DNA of 64,000 bases from Amphibalanus amphitrite. Taxonomy: Eukaryota; Arthropoda; Thecostraca; Balanomorpha; Balanidae. Shown here piece by piece: positions 43,822 to 54,466 of the stretch; position 1 is the stretch's first letter, and each line of letters starts with the position of its first letter. The position numbers were made by a program, and so were the translations under genes. Under the pieces are notes generated by a model. It was not told where the DNA came from. It saw nothing but the letters and a program-made list of their open reading frames with translations, and searched no databases. The stretch covers positions 1 to 64,000 of the forward strand of contig NW_024882718.1 in NCBI RefSeq assembly GCF_019059575.1, written 5' to 3'.

Positions 43822-44627
43822 CAGGGCGTATTTTAAGGGATTTTCACTGGGTCGGCAATCACAATTAGGGGCGGCATTTTGCACTCATAGGGGCGGCACT
43901 TGGCATCTGACGGGGCGGCATACCTACTGATATTTAATGACCAAAAAAGACACGTTCGACGGTTCTTTTATAACTCTTTCTAAGTAATTATTTCAGATTC
44001 AACCTAAGCTCAGCGGTATTTCCGGGATATAGTTTTTCTCTCATCATAATGCGATAAATGAAATATAATTTGATTTTACAAAAAAATAATTTTAAAATTT
44101 TACCTGAGGTCAAGTTCATGACCTGACCAGAAATAGAACATGTTGCATACCAGTCGATCCGTATCGTCAAGCATAGAACATTCACGCGTTTTATGGCTCT
44201 ATCTAGAACAGTGGTCGGCAGGTCGCACGAGTGGTGCCCACTTTATGGGCGCAAGACGGGGCCATTACCCCCACTTGTCATACCTCATTGCTTACACAGC
44301 AAGGGTCGCTGATATTCGGCCATATCCTTAGACGTCTCTATTTTTCTGCATAGGTATAAATAAAATTCAACACATTTAAACTCTCTTTTTATGGAGAGGG
44401 AGAGCGGGTGGAGTAAGGATGAACTCATACATTTTTTTTATTTATTAGTTACTCGCGTAATGAACAGCGTATTGCACAGATAAGTTCATCCCTCCCCCCC
44501 CCCAGTTAATGAATGTTATACCCACCTACTCAAACATTTTGGTGACCCCAATGACATTGTCATTGAGTTTTTGAAATTTGAATGACCTTCACTCGGTAAC
44601 TTTCTCTCCGGCTCGGCCAGCGGACAA

Positions 44628-44696
44628 AACGCAAGCGGAGACAATGCGGGGAGTCCGGTGCTCTACCAACTGAGCTACGGAACAGGCAAATGCTCA
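44628..44696 (-). other. tRNA-like 5' half
   Basis: The minus strand reads GTAGCTCAGTTGGTAGAGC, an A-box D-arm, followed by ACCGGACTCCCCGC. The B-box is missing, so it is a fragment or pseudogene. Confidence 0.4.
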
Positions 44697-44989
44697 CCAT
44701 AGATATACCGACTGAACGATCCCTTTATAACTTCAGCGATTGATAAGACAAACAGTGTGTCACTGTAAGTACATAAAATGTAAGTCTCGAAATTGCGATG
44801 TCTTTGACCAAAGGTAAGGACAATTTTGCGACCCTTCCATTAGGTATAAGGAAATGGGAGAAAGTCGGGGCATGTGCCTCTTTTTATAGGTAGACAAATG
44901 TCAAAGTTAACGAATTTAAACATCAGAAAACAATTAAAAATGACACACTTAATCGGAAAAATGCCACCCACGACCCTTCGTTATGTCCT

Positions 44990-45746
44990 TGAGGTCATGT
45001 CAGGTCATGGATTGGTAGGCCTCCAGCAGGTTTTTTTTCAATAACTTCTGATAGGGACATGCGATATGCCTGAGCGATGAAAATACCTTAGATGATTTCA
45101 GTTTCACGATACAAATCGACTGATATGCAACATGACCTTTACCAGTCAGGTCATGACCTGGACCTGAGCTCAAATTTCCCAAATGACATTTGAATGTCAA
45201 ATTATAGTTCATTCGACGCATCTCGACGAGAGGAGCGCAGTACTGAAAAAAACGATGTCATAACTTTCGTGAGTCAATAATTATTAAAGTAAAAAGGTTC
45301 TTCATTAAAACAGCTCAGTAGAGGGGCGGAGGGGGTCCACTGTCCCCTTTAACCCTCTCCGGCCCGACACGGGTTAAACAAGTTGTGCTCTGGAGGTTAA
45401 GTCGTTGATGTTAGGTCAAGTCTGAGGACTTTATAGGAACGTTGCAGAGCTATCGAATGCGCTTTTTCGCGGTGCTGTAGTTCTATTGGCTTCCCCGAGT
45501 TATGCGCCAGTTTGTCAATAAATGTTGAAACAGACAACATTTCACCCACATTTCACCTTTGATGACCTCTGGTCACCTGATATTTGACATTTGACTTGAC
45601 CTAACCAAAGTACGGTTAACCAACTAACCCAAGTAGTTTTGACACTCCTTCGAATGCCGCTTACCGCGTGTCGCTACGTGGCCCAAGTAGCCAAGTTATA
45701 GGGGTCGGGAGGGGGGTTCAAACAACCTCAGCCCGGCGCCGGTTAA
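44990..45746. mobile_element. TTAA-type element fragments, subfamilies F/D
   Basis: The sequence resembles internal parts of 10620-10860 and 7610-7870 (for example CATGACCTTTACCAGTCAGG and TATCGAATGCGCTTTTTCGC). It ends with a G-run hairpin and GGCGCCGGTTAA at 45746. A 29-bp double-terminus remnant is inside at 45349-45377. Confidence 0.55.
45349..45377. mobile_element. 29-bp TIR-only remnant
   Basis: TTAACCCTCTCCGG then CGACACGGGTTAA: two terminal motifs, each with TTAA, nearly back to back. It interrupts a subfamily F/D body. Confidence 0.45.
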
Positions 45747-48560
45747 GGGAAGGCACTATCATTTTGGGGGCGCTGCAGATATGGTAAGGGACGGCAGCAT
45801 CATTTTGAGGCGCGCCACCAATTTTTTTTTAGGGCACTTAAACCACTTTGAGGGACACCACCGACACTGTGAGGAGCGCAATTATCTCTTTGAGCGTTGA
45901 GGGGTGGCACCATTACATTGAAGGGCGCCATGTGAGCAGGCCACTTGACAATGAGGAGCGCCTCCGATACTTAACCCTCGCCGGACCTATTGGTTTTCTA
46001 CATACGCGCCGGCCGAGGGGGGGGGGCGGGTACGACCCCCCCTCGCCGTTTCGCCCCTGGTGGAGCTAGCGCGTCGCGGAAAAAACGAGCGTGTGCGCCG
46101 TTACGAGACGCAGAGATTGGTACCCGATATTAAGGTCCTAGGTCAACCGGTGACCTCTGAGGTCAGGTCAAGTGCCCCAAGGTACGGTTCAGTTTTTGGT
46201 GAATAACTTCGCAAAAAATGGCCGCAGAGCGCCGATTTTGGCAGCATCGTGTTCGCCTCGCTCAGGCGCGTCGAATGATATACTTTTCGTCCGGGTCAGG
46301 TCAACTTGGGGTGTTGACCTCAGGTCAAGGACAGGTCAGCACCCCCAGGTCACGAAGTTGGTCGAAAGAGGTCATGTTGCATATCATTCGATTCGGCAGG
46401 CCTTCCTGAGTCCATTGGTGGCTTTCCCGACTCGCTAGCTCAATTTGATCAAGAGTTATTGACGAAAAACTAATATGACCTTGATGACGTCATAAATGAC
46501 GTCACGAAAGGTCAACATTGCAAAAGTGACGCATCTAACCTTGCAAGGAAGGCATCAAATCACGATTCTGTGTGCTTGAGATAGTTGGAGATCATTCCCG
46601 GCGCCAGAATAGCAGTTTTCATTTTTCCCCATTGACTTATAATGGTGAGGTCACGAAAATGACCTGACCTCATATGACCTTTAGGAAAAATCCGAGATAT
46701 ACAAGTTGTGGGACTCATAATGGATATTAGATCCTGCAAGTTTCATTTCCCTGTGACATCTCCTCTGACAGTGAGGGCGTTGCGAATTTGCGACATCTGA
46801 AGACCGTGCAGAGGTTCACTTGTGACGTCATAGGTCAGTGACCTGACCTGACCAAAAAATGCGGTTGGTGTCAAAAGATCCGGCTTGGATCAAAGGTCAG
46901 GTATGCCAAGTTTCAGCTCTCTATCGTCAGCGTGTTCGGAGCTATCGCGAAAAAAACCCTATGGGGGGGGGGCGGCACCCGCCCCCCCCCCTCGGCCGGC
47001 GAGGGTTAAAGAAGAGACGCCAACATTACTCGGGGGGGGGGGGGCAACATCACTTTTATTTTGAGGACGCCACCCACATTGTAAGGGGCGGTACTGTAAC
47101 TTTAAGGAACGCCGCGGATACTTTAAGGGGCGGCTTCATCATATGGAGGGGCGCTACAGATGGTTAATGGGTGGCAATAGGTATGATATTTAGGGACTCC
47201 GATACTTCGAAGGGCGCCACCGTTTGTTTGAGGGTGACATCATCACTTTGAGGGGCACCACCGATACTGTTCGGGGCGCCACCGACACTATAAGGGGCGC
47301 CACCGACACTGCCAGGAGCACTTTGACCGGCGTTACTATCACATTTAAGGGCGCCATGAGCACATTGGGGGCGGCACCATGACGTGGAGGGGCGTTACGG
47401 AAGGTTTAAGGGGCGGCAACATCATTGAGGAGCGCCTCCGACACTTCGAGGGACACCAGCATTTCTTTGAGAGGCGGCACCTTGACTTTTGAGGAGAAAC
47501 CACCGACACTGTAAGGGGCGGCACCATCACTTTAAGGGGCGCCACGGATGGTTTGAGAAGCGGCACCATTATGTATATGGAGGGGCGCTACAGAAAGTTA
47601 GAGGGCGGCAACATTGTATTGATGACTGATGAGTTCCTCCAAAACTTTGAAGGGCGCTACTGACACTTTAAGGGGCGGCACCAGCACTTTTAGGGGCGGC
47701 AGCATCATTTTGAGGGGCACCACCGACTCGTTGACAGGAGACACCATCACATTTAGGGGCGCCACTGGCACTTTGAGGGAGGCACCATCACATTGAGGGG
47801 CGCCACCGATACTGAAAGGGGCGGCATCATCTTCTTGAGGGGCGGCATCATCTGCTTGAGGGGCAGCTCCATCACAATGAGGGGCTATGTGGATACCTAG
47901 AGGGGCGGCACCATTACATTGGTGGGTTCCTCTGACACTTCGAAGAGCGTCACTGACACTATAAGGGGCGGCACTAACACTTAAGGGGCGGCAGCATCAT
48001 TTTGAGAGGCGCCATCGACTCGTTAGCGGGCAGCACCATCACATTCAGGGGCGGCATCATCTGCTTAAGGGGCGGCTCCATCACAATGAGGGGCTATGTG
48101 GATATCTAGAGGGGCGGCACCATCATATTGGTGGGTTCCTCCGACACTTCGAAGGGCGTCACTGACACTATTAGGGGCGGCAGCATCATTTTGAGGGGCG
48201 CCACCGACTCGTTGGCGGACAGCACCATCACATTCAGGGGCGCCACCGGCACTTTGAGGGCGGCACCATCACATTGAGGGGCGCCACCGATACTGAAAGG
48301 GGCGGCATCATCTTCTTGAGGGGCGGTATCATCACATTGAGGGGCTCCACAGATGCTTAGAAGGGCGGCACCATTACATTGAGTGGGGCTACTAACAGAT
48401 TTAGGGGCGGCACTGTCACATTGAGTTGCGGGATGATCACTTTCTATAGACGTCTGGTTCATTTTAAGAGGCGGCATTATCATTTTGGAGGGCAGCAGCC
48501 TCACTATGAATGACGGCACCTAGCCTGCATGTGCGTGCTGCATCCTAGAGGGGGCGGCAA
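45747..48560. repeat. GGGGCGGCA minisatellite, split by a TTAA element
   Basis: Units of roughly 21-24 bp of the form AGGGGCGGCACCATCACTTTG repeat with many variants over 45747-45970 and 47010-48560. In places two variant types alternate (GGCGGCACCATCA and GGCGCCACCGATA). Where units stay at 21 bp, minus-strand frames give heptapeptide-like repeats (PLKVMVPPL), but these are an artefact of unit length, not evidence of a gene. Element 45971-47009 splits the array. Confidence 0.8.
45971..47009. mobile_element. TTAA-flanked TIR element, subfamily C, uninterrupted
   Basis: It starts TTAACCCTCGCCGGACC and ends GGCCGGCGAGGGTTAA, 1039 bp. It is the reference for the broken copies at 3983-7604, 32520-37866 and 54626-58454. 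Both ends have G-run/C-run hairpins. The core includes a CCATTGACTTATAATGG phrase and TGACGTCA sites. No coding region. Confidence 0.9.
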
Positions 48561-48650
48561 CTGGGTCGGCAAACGGCTGTCACTGGGTCGGCATTCTCCG
48601 TGACTGGGTCGGCAATTGCCGACCCAGTTAACATGTTAAAATACGCCCTG

Positions 48651-49036
48651 TTGTGAAGTGAGCACCCAATTGGAATTGGAAATTCTCGAACCCATTTTTT
48701 GAATGTGCTTGTGCTTTTCAATTCCATCCATTGCGCGTTTTTCAATGTTGATGTTTCAATTTCAATGTTTCAATGTGTGTTGTTGTATCGCGAGTGCACA
48801 AGTGCACTGAAGAAGTACCCAGTCGGAAATATTCAGAAGCAATGCTGTTTGAGTGTGTGAGACTGGGGTGGGGGTGAAGGGGGGGGGGGGGCTGCAGCCC
48901 ACGCAACTGAATGGGATTCTTCACTCCTGGTTCAGATGCAACCCACGTCCAAAATACTGGGTTTGGTGTTTCCAACAAGAGAGTCCCAAATGATCCTCGA
49001 GCTCTTTCTCGAGCTAACCATATTACTATAGTAATC
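48651..49036. other. Unassigned spacer
   Basis: No gene. Variants of CAATTTCAATGTTTCAATG (about 48745-48780) and a G-run (48879-48891) are present. Confidence 0.35.
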
Positions 49037-49200
49037 CTGGGCCGACGGGAGCCCGTACGACTTCAACCTCTGGTACTGGATGACCCGGACTATGTGGGCG
49101 AGGACTGTGCGCTGATCAACGATTACGATGTGACTTCGGGCCTATGGGCCGGCATTGATTGAGCCGAAAAGTATGATTTTTTTTTGCGTGCCAGGTGGCT
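49037..49200 (+). pseudogene. C-type lectin-like gene fragment
   Basis: The frame starts WADGSPYDFNLWYW, matching the intact lectins. A missing base then shifts the frame into DDPDYVGEDCALIN. GLWAGID is followed by a stop where the conserved Cys belongs, then AEKYDFF in frame and further shifts. The first half of the gene is absent. An AATAAA signal is near 49390. Confidence 0.75.
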
Positions 49201-49463
49201 GCCACACAAAGACATCGTTGAATGGCGTTGTCGGCTAGGATTCTGGGAAGCTATTTTTTATCGAGTTTTTAATGCTAACTACATCAACCTTGTTTGTTTT
49301 TGAAGGGGAGTATTGTGCGAACATGTATCTGTGCGGTCAATGCTGGAAACATGTCTCATAGTTTATTTTTGCGTGCGTTTCGTCCGGGAAAATAAATCAA
49401 TACCTAAAGGTACACACTGACAACTCTGGCCTATAGTTATAGAAAATACTTTCTGATACAGTC

Positions 49464-49536
49464 TGCCCCGTAGCTCAATTGATAGAGCTTTGAAATATCG
49501 GTAGTGATGACCCAGGCTCGAGTCGTTCTGCTCTCG
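49464..49536 (+). other. tRNA-like sequence
   Basis: An A-box (TAGCTCAATTGATAGAGC) and a B-box-like AGGCTCGAGTC lie at 49470-49488 and 49513-49523. Pairing of the acceptor stem is not convincing. It is probably a SINE head or tRNA pseudogene. Confidence 0.45.
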
Positions 49537-50244
49537 ATATTTGGGACTGCTGACAGACTGATCTGCGGTTTGTGAGAGCAGCAGCAGCCAGTTGGAGTCA
49601 GTTCAGTAGGGCGGTTCGTATAAAAGGGTTTATCCTTACATGATAAAAGGATTTGTCCTTACATTCTCAACTGAACAGAAATGAACAATCCGACACTGGT
49701 GCCATGCTGCTTTTTTCAACACTGCCCCTTCTCCTCCCTTTTCTCCGAGACATGGAAGCACTTTTGCAGTCGAAGTATAGAGTAGCCAAAAGTGGCATAG
49801 CCTCGCGGCCGGGGAGGGGTGTTTGAAAATTGCCCCTCTAGCTCGACTCCTGGTCCACGTATGACACGCTGTAAGCGGCATTCAAAGAGCTTAAAAATCA
49901 TTGAGGTATGTACTTTGGATCCTTTTCAACCTATCCCGAATGCCTAACAAATATTGGCAAACAGAATTGTGAATGCAACGAAATTAAGGTAGTTACGCAA
50001 ACGTTTCACAGCTTCAGCAAATCATGTCATCGCTGCAGCCTGCAGGTCGAAAAGCGATTGTCGATCCAAAGTTCAGTATCAACAATTGCTTTTTCGAATC
50101 AAATGCATCGCGTTGTTTAGCTACTGAATTCGTTTTTTTTTTTCGCCTTCGCTGCCCTAGAGCTACACCTATGTGATGAAATTAAGGTGATCGTTAAATC
50201 CATTTGAAAAGGCAAGAGACAAAAGTGCGCGGTGGAGTCTGTAC
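49537..50244. other. Unassigned region
   Basis: No gene is supported. Short open frames lack recognisable domains. Confidence 0.35.
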
Positions 50245-50749
50245 TTAAAGGGACTATCCCACCTTTAACATGGGGTTTGAGTTGAGATAGCCAAGTTTGC
50301 GGCGAGGTTCAGAAACCACTATCTATCTAGGTTGCAACCCCCGCGGCCTCTTGGTGTTGAAGAAATTCGTTCCCTTCATTTGAAAGTGGGCCTTGTACAA
50401 GGCCCTATCTTCAACATGGAGCGACCGTTAGTGTGACGTCACCTCGTTTAGTCATTCTGATTTAAATGGGTTTGTTCGTTGAAAAATCGCTTAAAACTTG
50501 GTCTGAACTTTGTTGTGGTGCCTACAGAGTAAAAAGAATCAGCTTTATGACAGTAATGTGGCCTGGGGAAGGAGGTAATTTTGGGCTATGATGTCACATA
50601 TTTGAAAGTTTGTGTTTGGAATATGGGAAGCCTAAGATGTTTAATGAAAAATAAATGCCAGAACCGTGTTCCTGGTCATCCAATCTATAAAGTCGGGCAC
50701 AATTTAACTAGTTTTAACAACATTTTAGAAGGTGGGATAGTCCCTTTAA
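50245..50749. mobile_element. TTAA-flanked MITE with AGGGACTATCCC ends
   Basis: The ends AGGGACTATCCCACCTT and AAGGTGGGATAGTCCCT are exact inverted copies between TTAA at 50245-50248 and 50746-50749. The 497-bp interior has no gene. It shares no terminal motif with the CCCTCGCC superfamily, so this is a second TTAA-targeting family. Confidence 0.85.
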
Positions 50750-51119
50750 AGGAAAAGGGCCACCTTCGTGAAATATGAAGATATCGTTGTTTTTCATTTT
50801 GACATTATTATTTTTCATTTTCTTTTTAAAACTGGTGCCAGAAGTGCACAATTCGCGAAAAAGTATTTAAAACTATTTAACATATTGGTACTATGTTGAT
50901 ACTCTCTACGGCACCTACTGTATGATGGCATAGCGATGACGTCACACTCAAGCCAATCAGCGTTCAGAAGACAGACTCGTCGGATTGTGTCAGATAAGCT
51001 GATTGGTTAAAGCTGAGCTGGTTGGAGCTGATTGGTAAAAAACCAAAGCCTCGCCGCGGGTGGCTGTATTGTCGGATAAGAACGCATTCCTGGGATAAGG
51101 ACGCATTCCTAAAACATCA

Positions 51120-52901
51120 GACTCTAAGGAAACGTGGAATATCATCAAGGAATTGTCCACAGGCTCCTCCGAAAACATCAAATTACCTGAGGCATTCAAA
51201 ACAAACAGAGGCCTAGTCCAAGACACCAAAGAAATAGTTACTATGTTTAACAAATTTTTCACGAACATCGGAAAGGAGCTGAAAAGCAAGATAAGAGAAA
51301 CTGAATGCAATCCATTGGATTATCTTCCTAACTACGTAGGAATACCACTTCATCGATTCTCTGCGACAGATGAAAATGAAGTAAAAAATATTGTGAACAA
51401 TATGCGCAATGTGGGAAGTGGTCATGACAAAATAAATACAAAGATATTTAAATCAACATATACATCAATAATAACTGAAATTGTTCACTTAATGAATCTC
51501 TGCCTTCACCAAGGTGTGTTTCCCACCTTATTAAAAAGAGCTGTTATTAAGCCCATTTATAAGTCTGGGGACAAACAGTTATTCAATAACTACCGACCAA
51601 TTTCTTTACTGCCGGTCATCTCGAAATTACTAGAAAAACTCATTTATGCTCGTTTAAGTGAACACTTGACTCAAAATAACATCATCTGTGATAATCAATT
51701 TGGCTTTAGGCAAGGTATGAGTACGTACATGCCTATCGTAATTCTTCAAGAAAAAATTGTAAGTGCTTTTGAAAGTAACTTGAACACTTGCGGAATTTAC
51801 CTCGACCTCCGCAAGGCCTTCGATACAGTTGATATCGAAATATTACTTTGTAAGCTACATAAATATGGCATATGTGATGAAGCACATATGATGCTAAGAT
51901 CATACTTGAACGAACGCACTCAATGTGTACAAATTGATGACATTGAATCATCTATTCTTCCGATAAACATCGGAGTACCTCAGGGATCTATTTTAGGTCC
52001 ACTTCTTTTTATATTGTACATAAATGATTTTATCTCCGTATGTGATGAACACATATCTGTACTTTTATATGCTGATGATACTGCCATTTTCATAGAAGGA
52101 GAAAACGAAAATGTACTTCAAGCTAGAGTAAATACATTAATGCCTAAAGTTGCTGAATGGTTTGCTTCCAACCAGTTGTCTTTAAACTCTGATAAAACGT
52201 ACTATCAGATATATACCAATAAACGGACAGATTTTGAACTAGCAATTCAAATTGATGGTGCTGAAATTGTCCGTGCAAACACTGTTAAATACCTTGGTGT
52301 ATTTATTGATGAAGACCTCAAATGGAAAACACACATAGCCAAACTGCAAACAACATTGTCGAGAAACATTGGAATGATGAATAGGTTAAAGTACCTCTTG
52401 GGCACAAAACACCTTTTGTTATTGTATCATTCTCTTTTCCAGAGTCATGTCAACTACTGCTGCTTTATTTACACTAACACTTATCCAAATAGCTTAAGTG
52501 AATTAGAAAAACTTCAGAAACGAGCTGTTAGAATAATCGATGGACAGCCAAGACTGGCTCATACTGCGCCAATATTCAGGAAATTTAAACTTCTTAAACT
52601 TAGGGATCTTGGGCATCAACAAATGTTATTACTATTACACAGAAAACTTAATGGGAACCTGCCATCTGCTATTGCTGAGCTTTTTGTAACCTCCGAACCT
52701 ACTAGAATTAATCGTTCCGTTAAACATTTCTATGAGTCATTTGCATATAGAGTTTACAAAACTCATACTTTATCATGGGCTGGGCCTAGAATTTGGAACA
52801 GAATTATGGTACCTTTATTTCCTAGACTTTCTACGGTGCCAACTTCGAAATCCGTTATCAAAAACATCTCCAAAAGTTTCTTCCTAAGCCAGTATGGTTG
52901 A
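51120..52901 (+). CDS. Non-LTR retrotransposon reverse transcriptase (5'-truncated, otherwise open)
   Basis: The frame runs without interruption from about 51096 to 52901. Conserved reverse transcriptase blocks are in order: KPIYKSGDKQLFNNYRPISL, QFGFRQGMST, GIYLDLRKAFDTVD with the first catalytic Asp, GVPQGSILGPLLFILYINDF, and LLYADDTAIF with the YADD core. The thumb and C-terminal parts follow (NTVKYLGVFIDEDLKW; LQKRAVRIIDG). The style is that of the CR1/Jockey group, with the clade not resolved. No start codon is certain because the 5' part is lost; an in-frame TTG is at 51153. It uses A/T-rich codons, unlike the GC-rich DNA around it. It copies the element's RNA into DNA at the target site. 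Confidence 0.85.
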   Translation, partial: DSKETWNIIKELSTGSSENIKLPEAFKTNRGLVQDTKEIVTMFNKFFTNIGKELKSKIRETECNPLDYLPNYVGIPLHRFSATDENEVKNIVNNMRNVGSGHDKINTKIFKSTYTSIITEIVHLMNLCLHQGVFPTLLKRAVIKPIYKSGDKQLFNNYRPISLLPVISKLLEKLIYARLSEHLTQNNIICDNQFGFRQGMSTYMPIVILQEKIVSAFESNLNTCGIYLDLRKAFDTVDIEILLCKLHKYGICDEAHMMLRSYLNERTQCVQIDDIESSILPINIGVPQGSILGPLLFILYINDFISVCDEHISVLLYADDTAIFIEGENENVLQARVNTLMPKVAEWFASNQLSLNSDKTYYQIYTNKRTDFELAIQIDGAEIVRANTVKYLGVFIDEDLKWKTHIAKLQTTLSRNIGMMNRLKYLLGTKHLLLLYHSLFQSHVNYCCFIYTNTYPNSLSELEKLQKRAVRIIDGQPRLAHTAPIFRKFKLLKLRDLGHQQMLLLLHRKLNGNLPSAIAELFVTSEPTRINRSVKHFYESFAYRVYKTHTLSWAGPRIWNRIMVPLFPRLSTVPTSKSVIKNISKSFFLSQYG

Positions 52902-53647
52902 TTCATTGAATACAGTGTTTCTCATCAATATATGTTCCATGTATATTAGTATGTACGTTTTATACACATAAAAAACATCTTTATTATCGAGTAGCTAGTT
53001 CTGTTACCCGTCCTTCCTTTTCGGTTACCCCTTTCCCATTGTGTGTATGTGATTTTTTGTGTTCTTTGTTTTTGTTTTTGTTTTTTTTTTGCTTGTTTTT
53101 TTTTTGCGTCTTTTGATATCGCCTGCCAGTCTCGTTATGTTGCCTTTATTGCTTTATTGCCTTACCTGTCCTAATTTCTACACCAGCCACTTCGGAACTG
53201 GCCTCTGTGGGCCGTCTGACAACAAGCCTTGCTTAGTTGGACGGCCCTACAGAGGCTCAGTAAATGACCCTGCCTGAATTTGACCAGAGATGTTACCTAC
53301 AACTATCCACTATGTATGTATGACTGTATCCCCCTCAGTTGTCTTCCTCCCACTAACATTCCCCTGTGTGAGTGAGCATCAGTGGGCGTTTCAGGGATGT
53401 AGGAGGGCAGTCACTAACTGTTTGCAGTTGTGACTACTTTGCTTCTTTTATACCATCTATTAACAGCATGCTTACTCCTCTGATATTCGCCTTCTTTTGT
53501 TTTTTTTCCTTACTCTTAGCAGGGAGTGCCGCGACTTGTCATATTAAGTTGTCTGGTGTTAACGTAAGGTTCTGTGTGTCGCTGGGATAGAGGGAGGGGG
53601 CACTCCTGGTCACCTGTTCATGGGTGGCGGTGTAGAAAAAAAAAAAA
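52902..53647 (+). other. 3' UTR of the LINE
   Basis: This follows the stop codon and ends in an A-run. No coding region. TTTTTG-rich stretches are at 53060-53110. Confidence 0.6.
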
Positions 53648-53655
53648 ATTCCTGG

Positions 53656-54001
53656 CGTATTTTCTTTAAAAATTGCCGATAACTACGAATGGAGGCCGAA
53701 ATCGGCCGTAAGGAGGTAGACAGACAGGTTTTCGGACACGGGCTACAAGATGGCTATCTCAGTTTCAATCCCCATGCTAAAGGTTGCCCTTTTCCTTTAA
53801 GTCATTCAACACATGACGCGCATTTACCATTTAATTTTTTTTCCTTACATGATATGTATCTTTGATGACCTAGCCTGATACTAAAAATTCAGTATCATCA
53901 GTTTGTAAATACATCAGTTTGAAATCGGCATTTTTGTTTGTCCACTTCTTGGTATCCCACAGGTCCAGGGGCACGTCAGGAGTGACGTCACCGCCATCAT
54001 A
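53656..54001 (+). promoter_or_regulatory. 5' flank of the second lectin gene
   Basis: TGACGTCA at 53983-53990 is 11 bp upstream of the ATG. The ATG aligns with the second Met of the other lectins, so the site is at the same distance from the aligned start in all three. No TATA box was identified. Confidence 0.4.
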
Positions 54002-54466
54002 ATGACGTGGACTCTGCGCCTGACGCTGGTGGCCGCTGCCGTCACCGTCATCACTGCAACCTGCCCCTCCTCCGAATGGAAGCAGTTCCGAGAGAAATGC
54101 TACTGGAGGTCCGATGATTATGGGCAATGGGTGGATGTATCCCATGCCTGCACCACGACGCATCCCAACGCAACAATGGTCTCCATCCATGACGCCGAAG
54201 AGAATGCCTTCGTCGCGAAGGAGGTCGCTAGTGGCGGCGAAGCATCTCGACATTACGCCTGGATTGGTCTCTCGAGACACAACAGCTCTTTCCCTTGGAC
54301 GTGGACCGATGGTAGCCCGTATAACTTTAGTTTCTGGTTTGGTAACGACCCAGACTACAGCAGTGGAAATTGTACCTACATTAATTACGTCGACTGGGCC
54401 ATGTGGGGCAGTGCTGGCTGCTCTAATGATTACCTGCATGTCATGTGTCAGATAGCTGCCTTCTGA
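54002..54466 (+). CDS. Secreted C-type lectin-like protein, intact
   Basis: A single 154-residue exon. The signal peptide is about residues 1-20 (MTWTLRLTLVAAAVTVITAT). The lectin-like domain follows: CPSSEWKQF, EKCYWRS, HACTTT, ATMVSIHDAEENAF, YAWIGLSRHNS, WTWTDGSPYNFSFW, NCTYIN, GCSNDYLHVMCQIA. The six-cysteine pattern is complete. The calcium-site EPN/QPD is not present as such (SPYNF). It shares the MTWTLRLTLVAA signal peptide and IHDAEEN motif with the other lectin copies. Extracellular ligand binding is inferred from the family. The start codon is the first ATG with a signal peptide; the preceding ATA matches where the other copies have an earlier Met. A TTAA element starts 159 bp downstream of the stop. 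Confidence 0.85.
   Translation: MTWTLRLTLVAAAVTVITATCPSSEWKQFREKCYWRSDDYGQWVDVSHACTTTHPNATMVSIHDAEENAFVAKEVASGGEASRHYAWIGLSRHNSSFPWTWTDGSPYNFSFWFGNDPDYSSGNCTYINYVDWAMWGSAGCSNDYLHVMCQIAAF

Larger units (their letters stand above)
43822..48650. mobile_element. hAT-like element U, 4.8 kb, with minisatellite interior
   Basis: The ends are CAGGGCGTATTTTAA and TTAAAATACGCCCTG. The flanks are an exact 8-bp duplication TTGTGAAG (43814-43821, 48651-48658). ACTGGGTCGGCAA lies just inside both ends. The interior contains a GGGGCGGCA minisatellite, a tRNA-like piece, TTAA-element fragments and a complete subfamily C TTAA element. No transposase is visible. Confidence 0.85.
51094..53647 (+). mobile_element. 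5'-truncated non-LTR retrotransposon (LINE)
   Basis: It contains a reverse transcriptase ORF, a 3' UTR of about 750 bp and a terminal A-run (about 53634-53648). The flanking ATTCCTGG at 51086-51093 and 53648-53655 is a probable target duplication, with A-run overlap at its right edge. The endonuclease region is missing, as expected for 5' truncation. Confidence 0.75.

Noticed and set aside
48106-48519. 137-residue minus-strand frame with PPL/APL repeats
   Set aside because: It follows from 21-bp minisatellite units; no start context, no domain, and other units break the frame.
45747-48560. CRISPR-like array
   Set aside because: Units are contiguous and variable without constant repeats and unique spacers; the context is animal.
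54114-54455. Second frame within the lectin gene
   Set aside because: Overlaps the lectin in another frame and has no domain.
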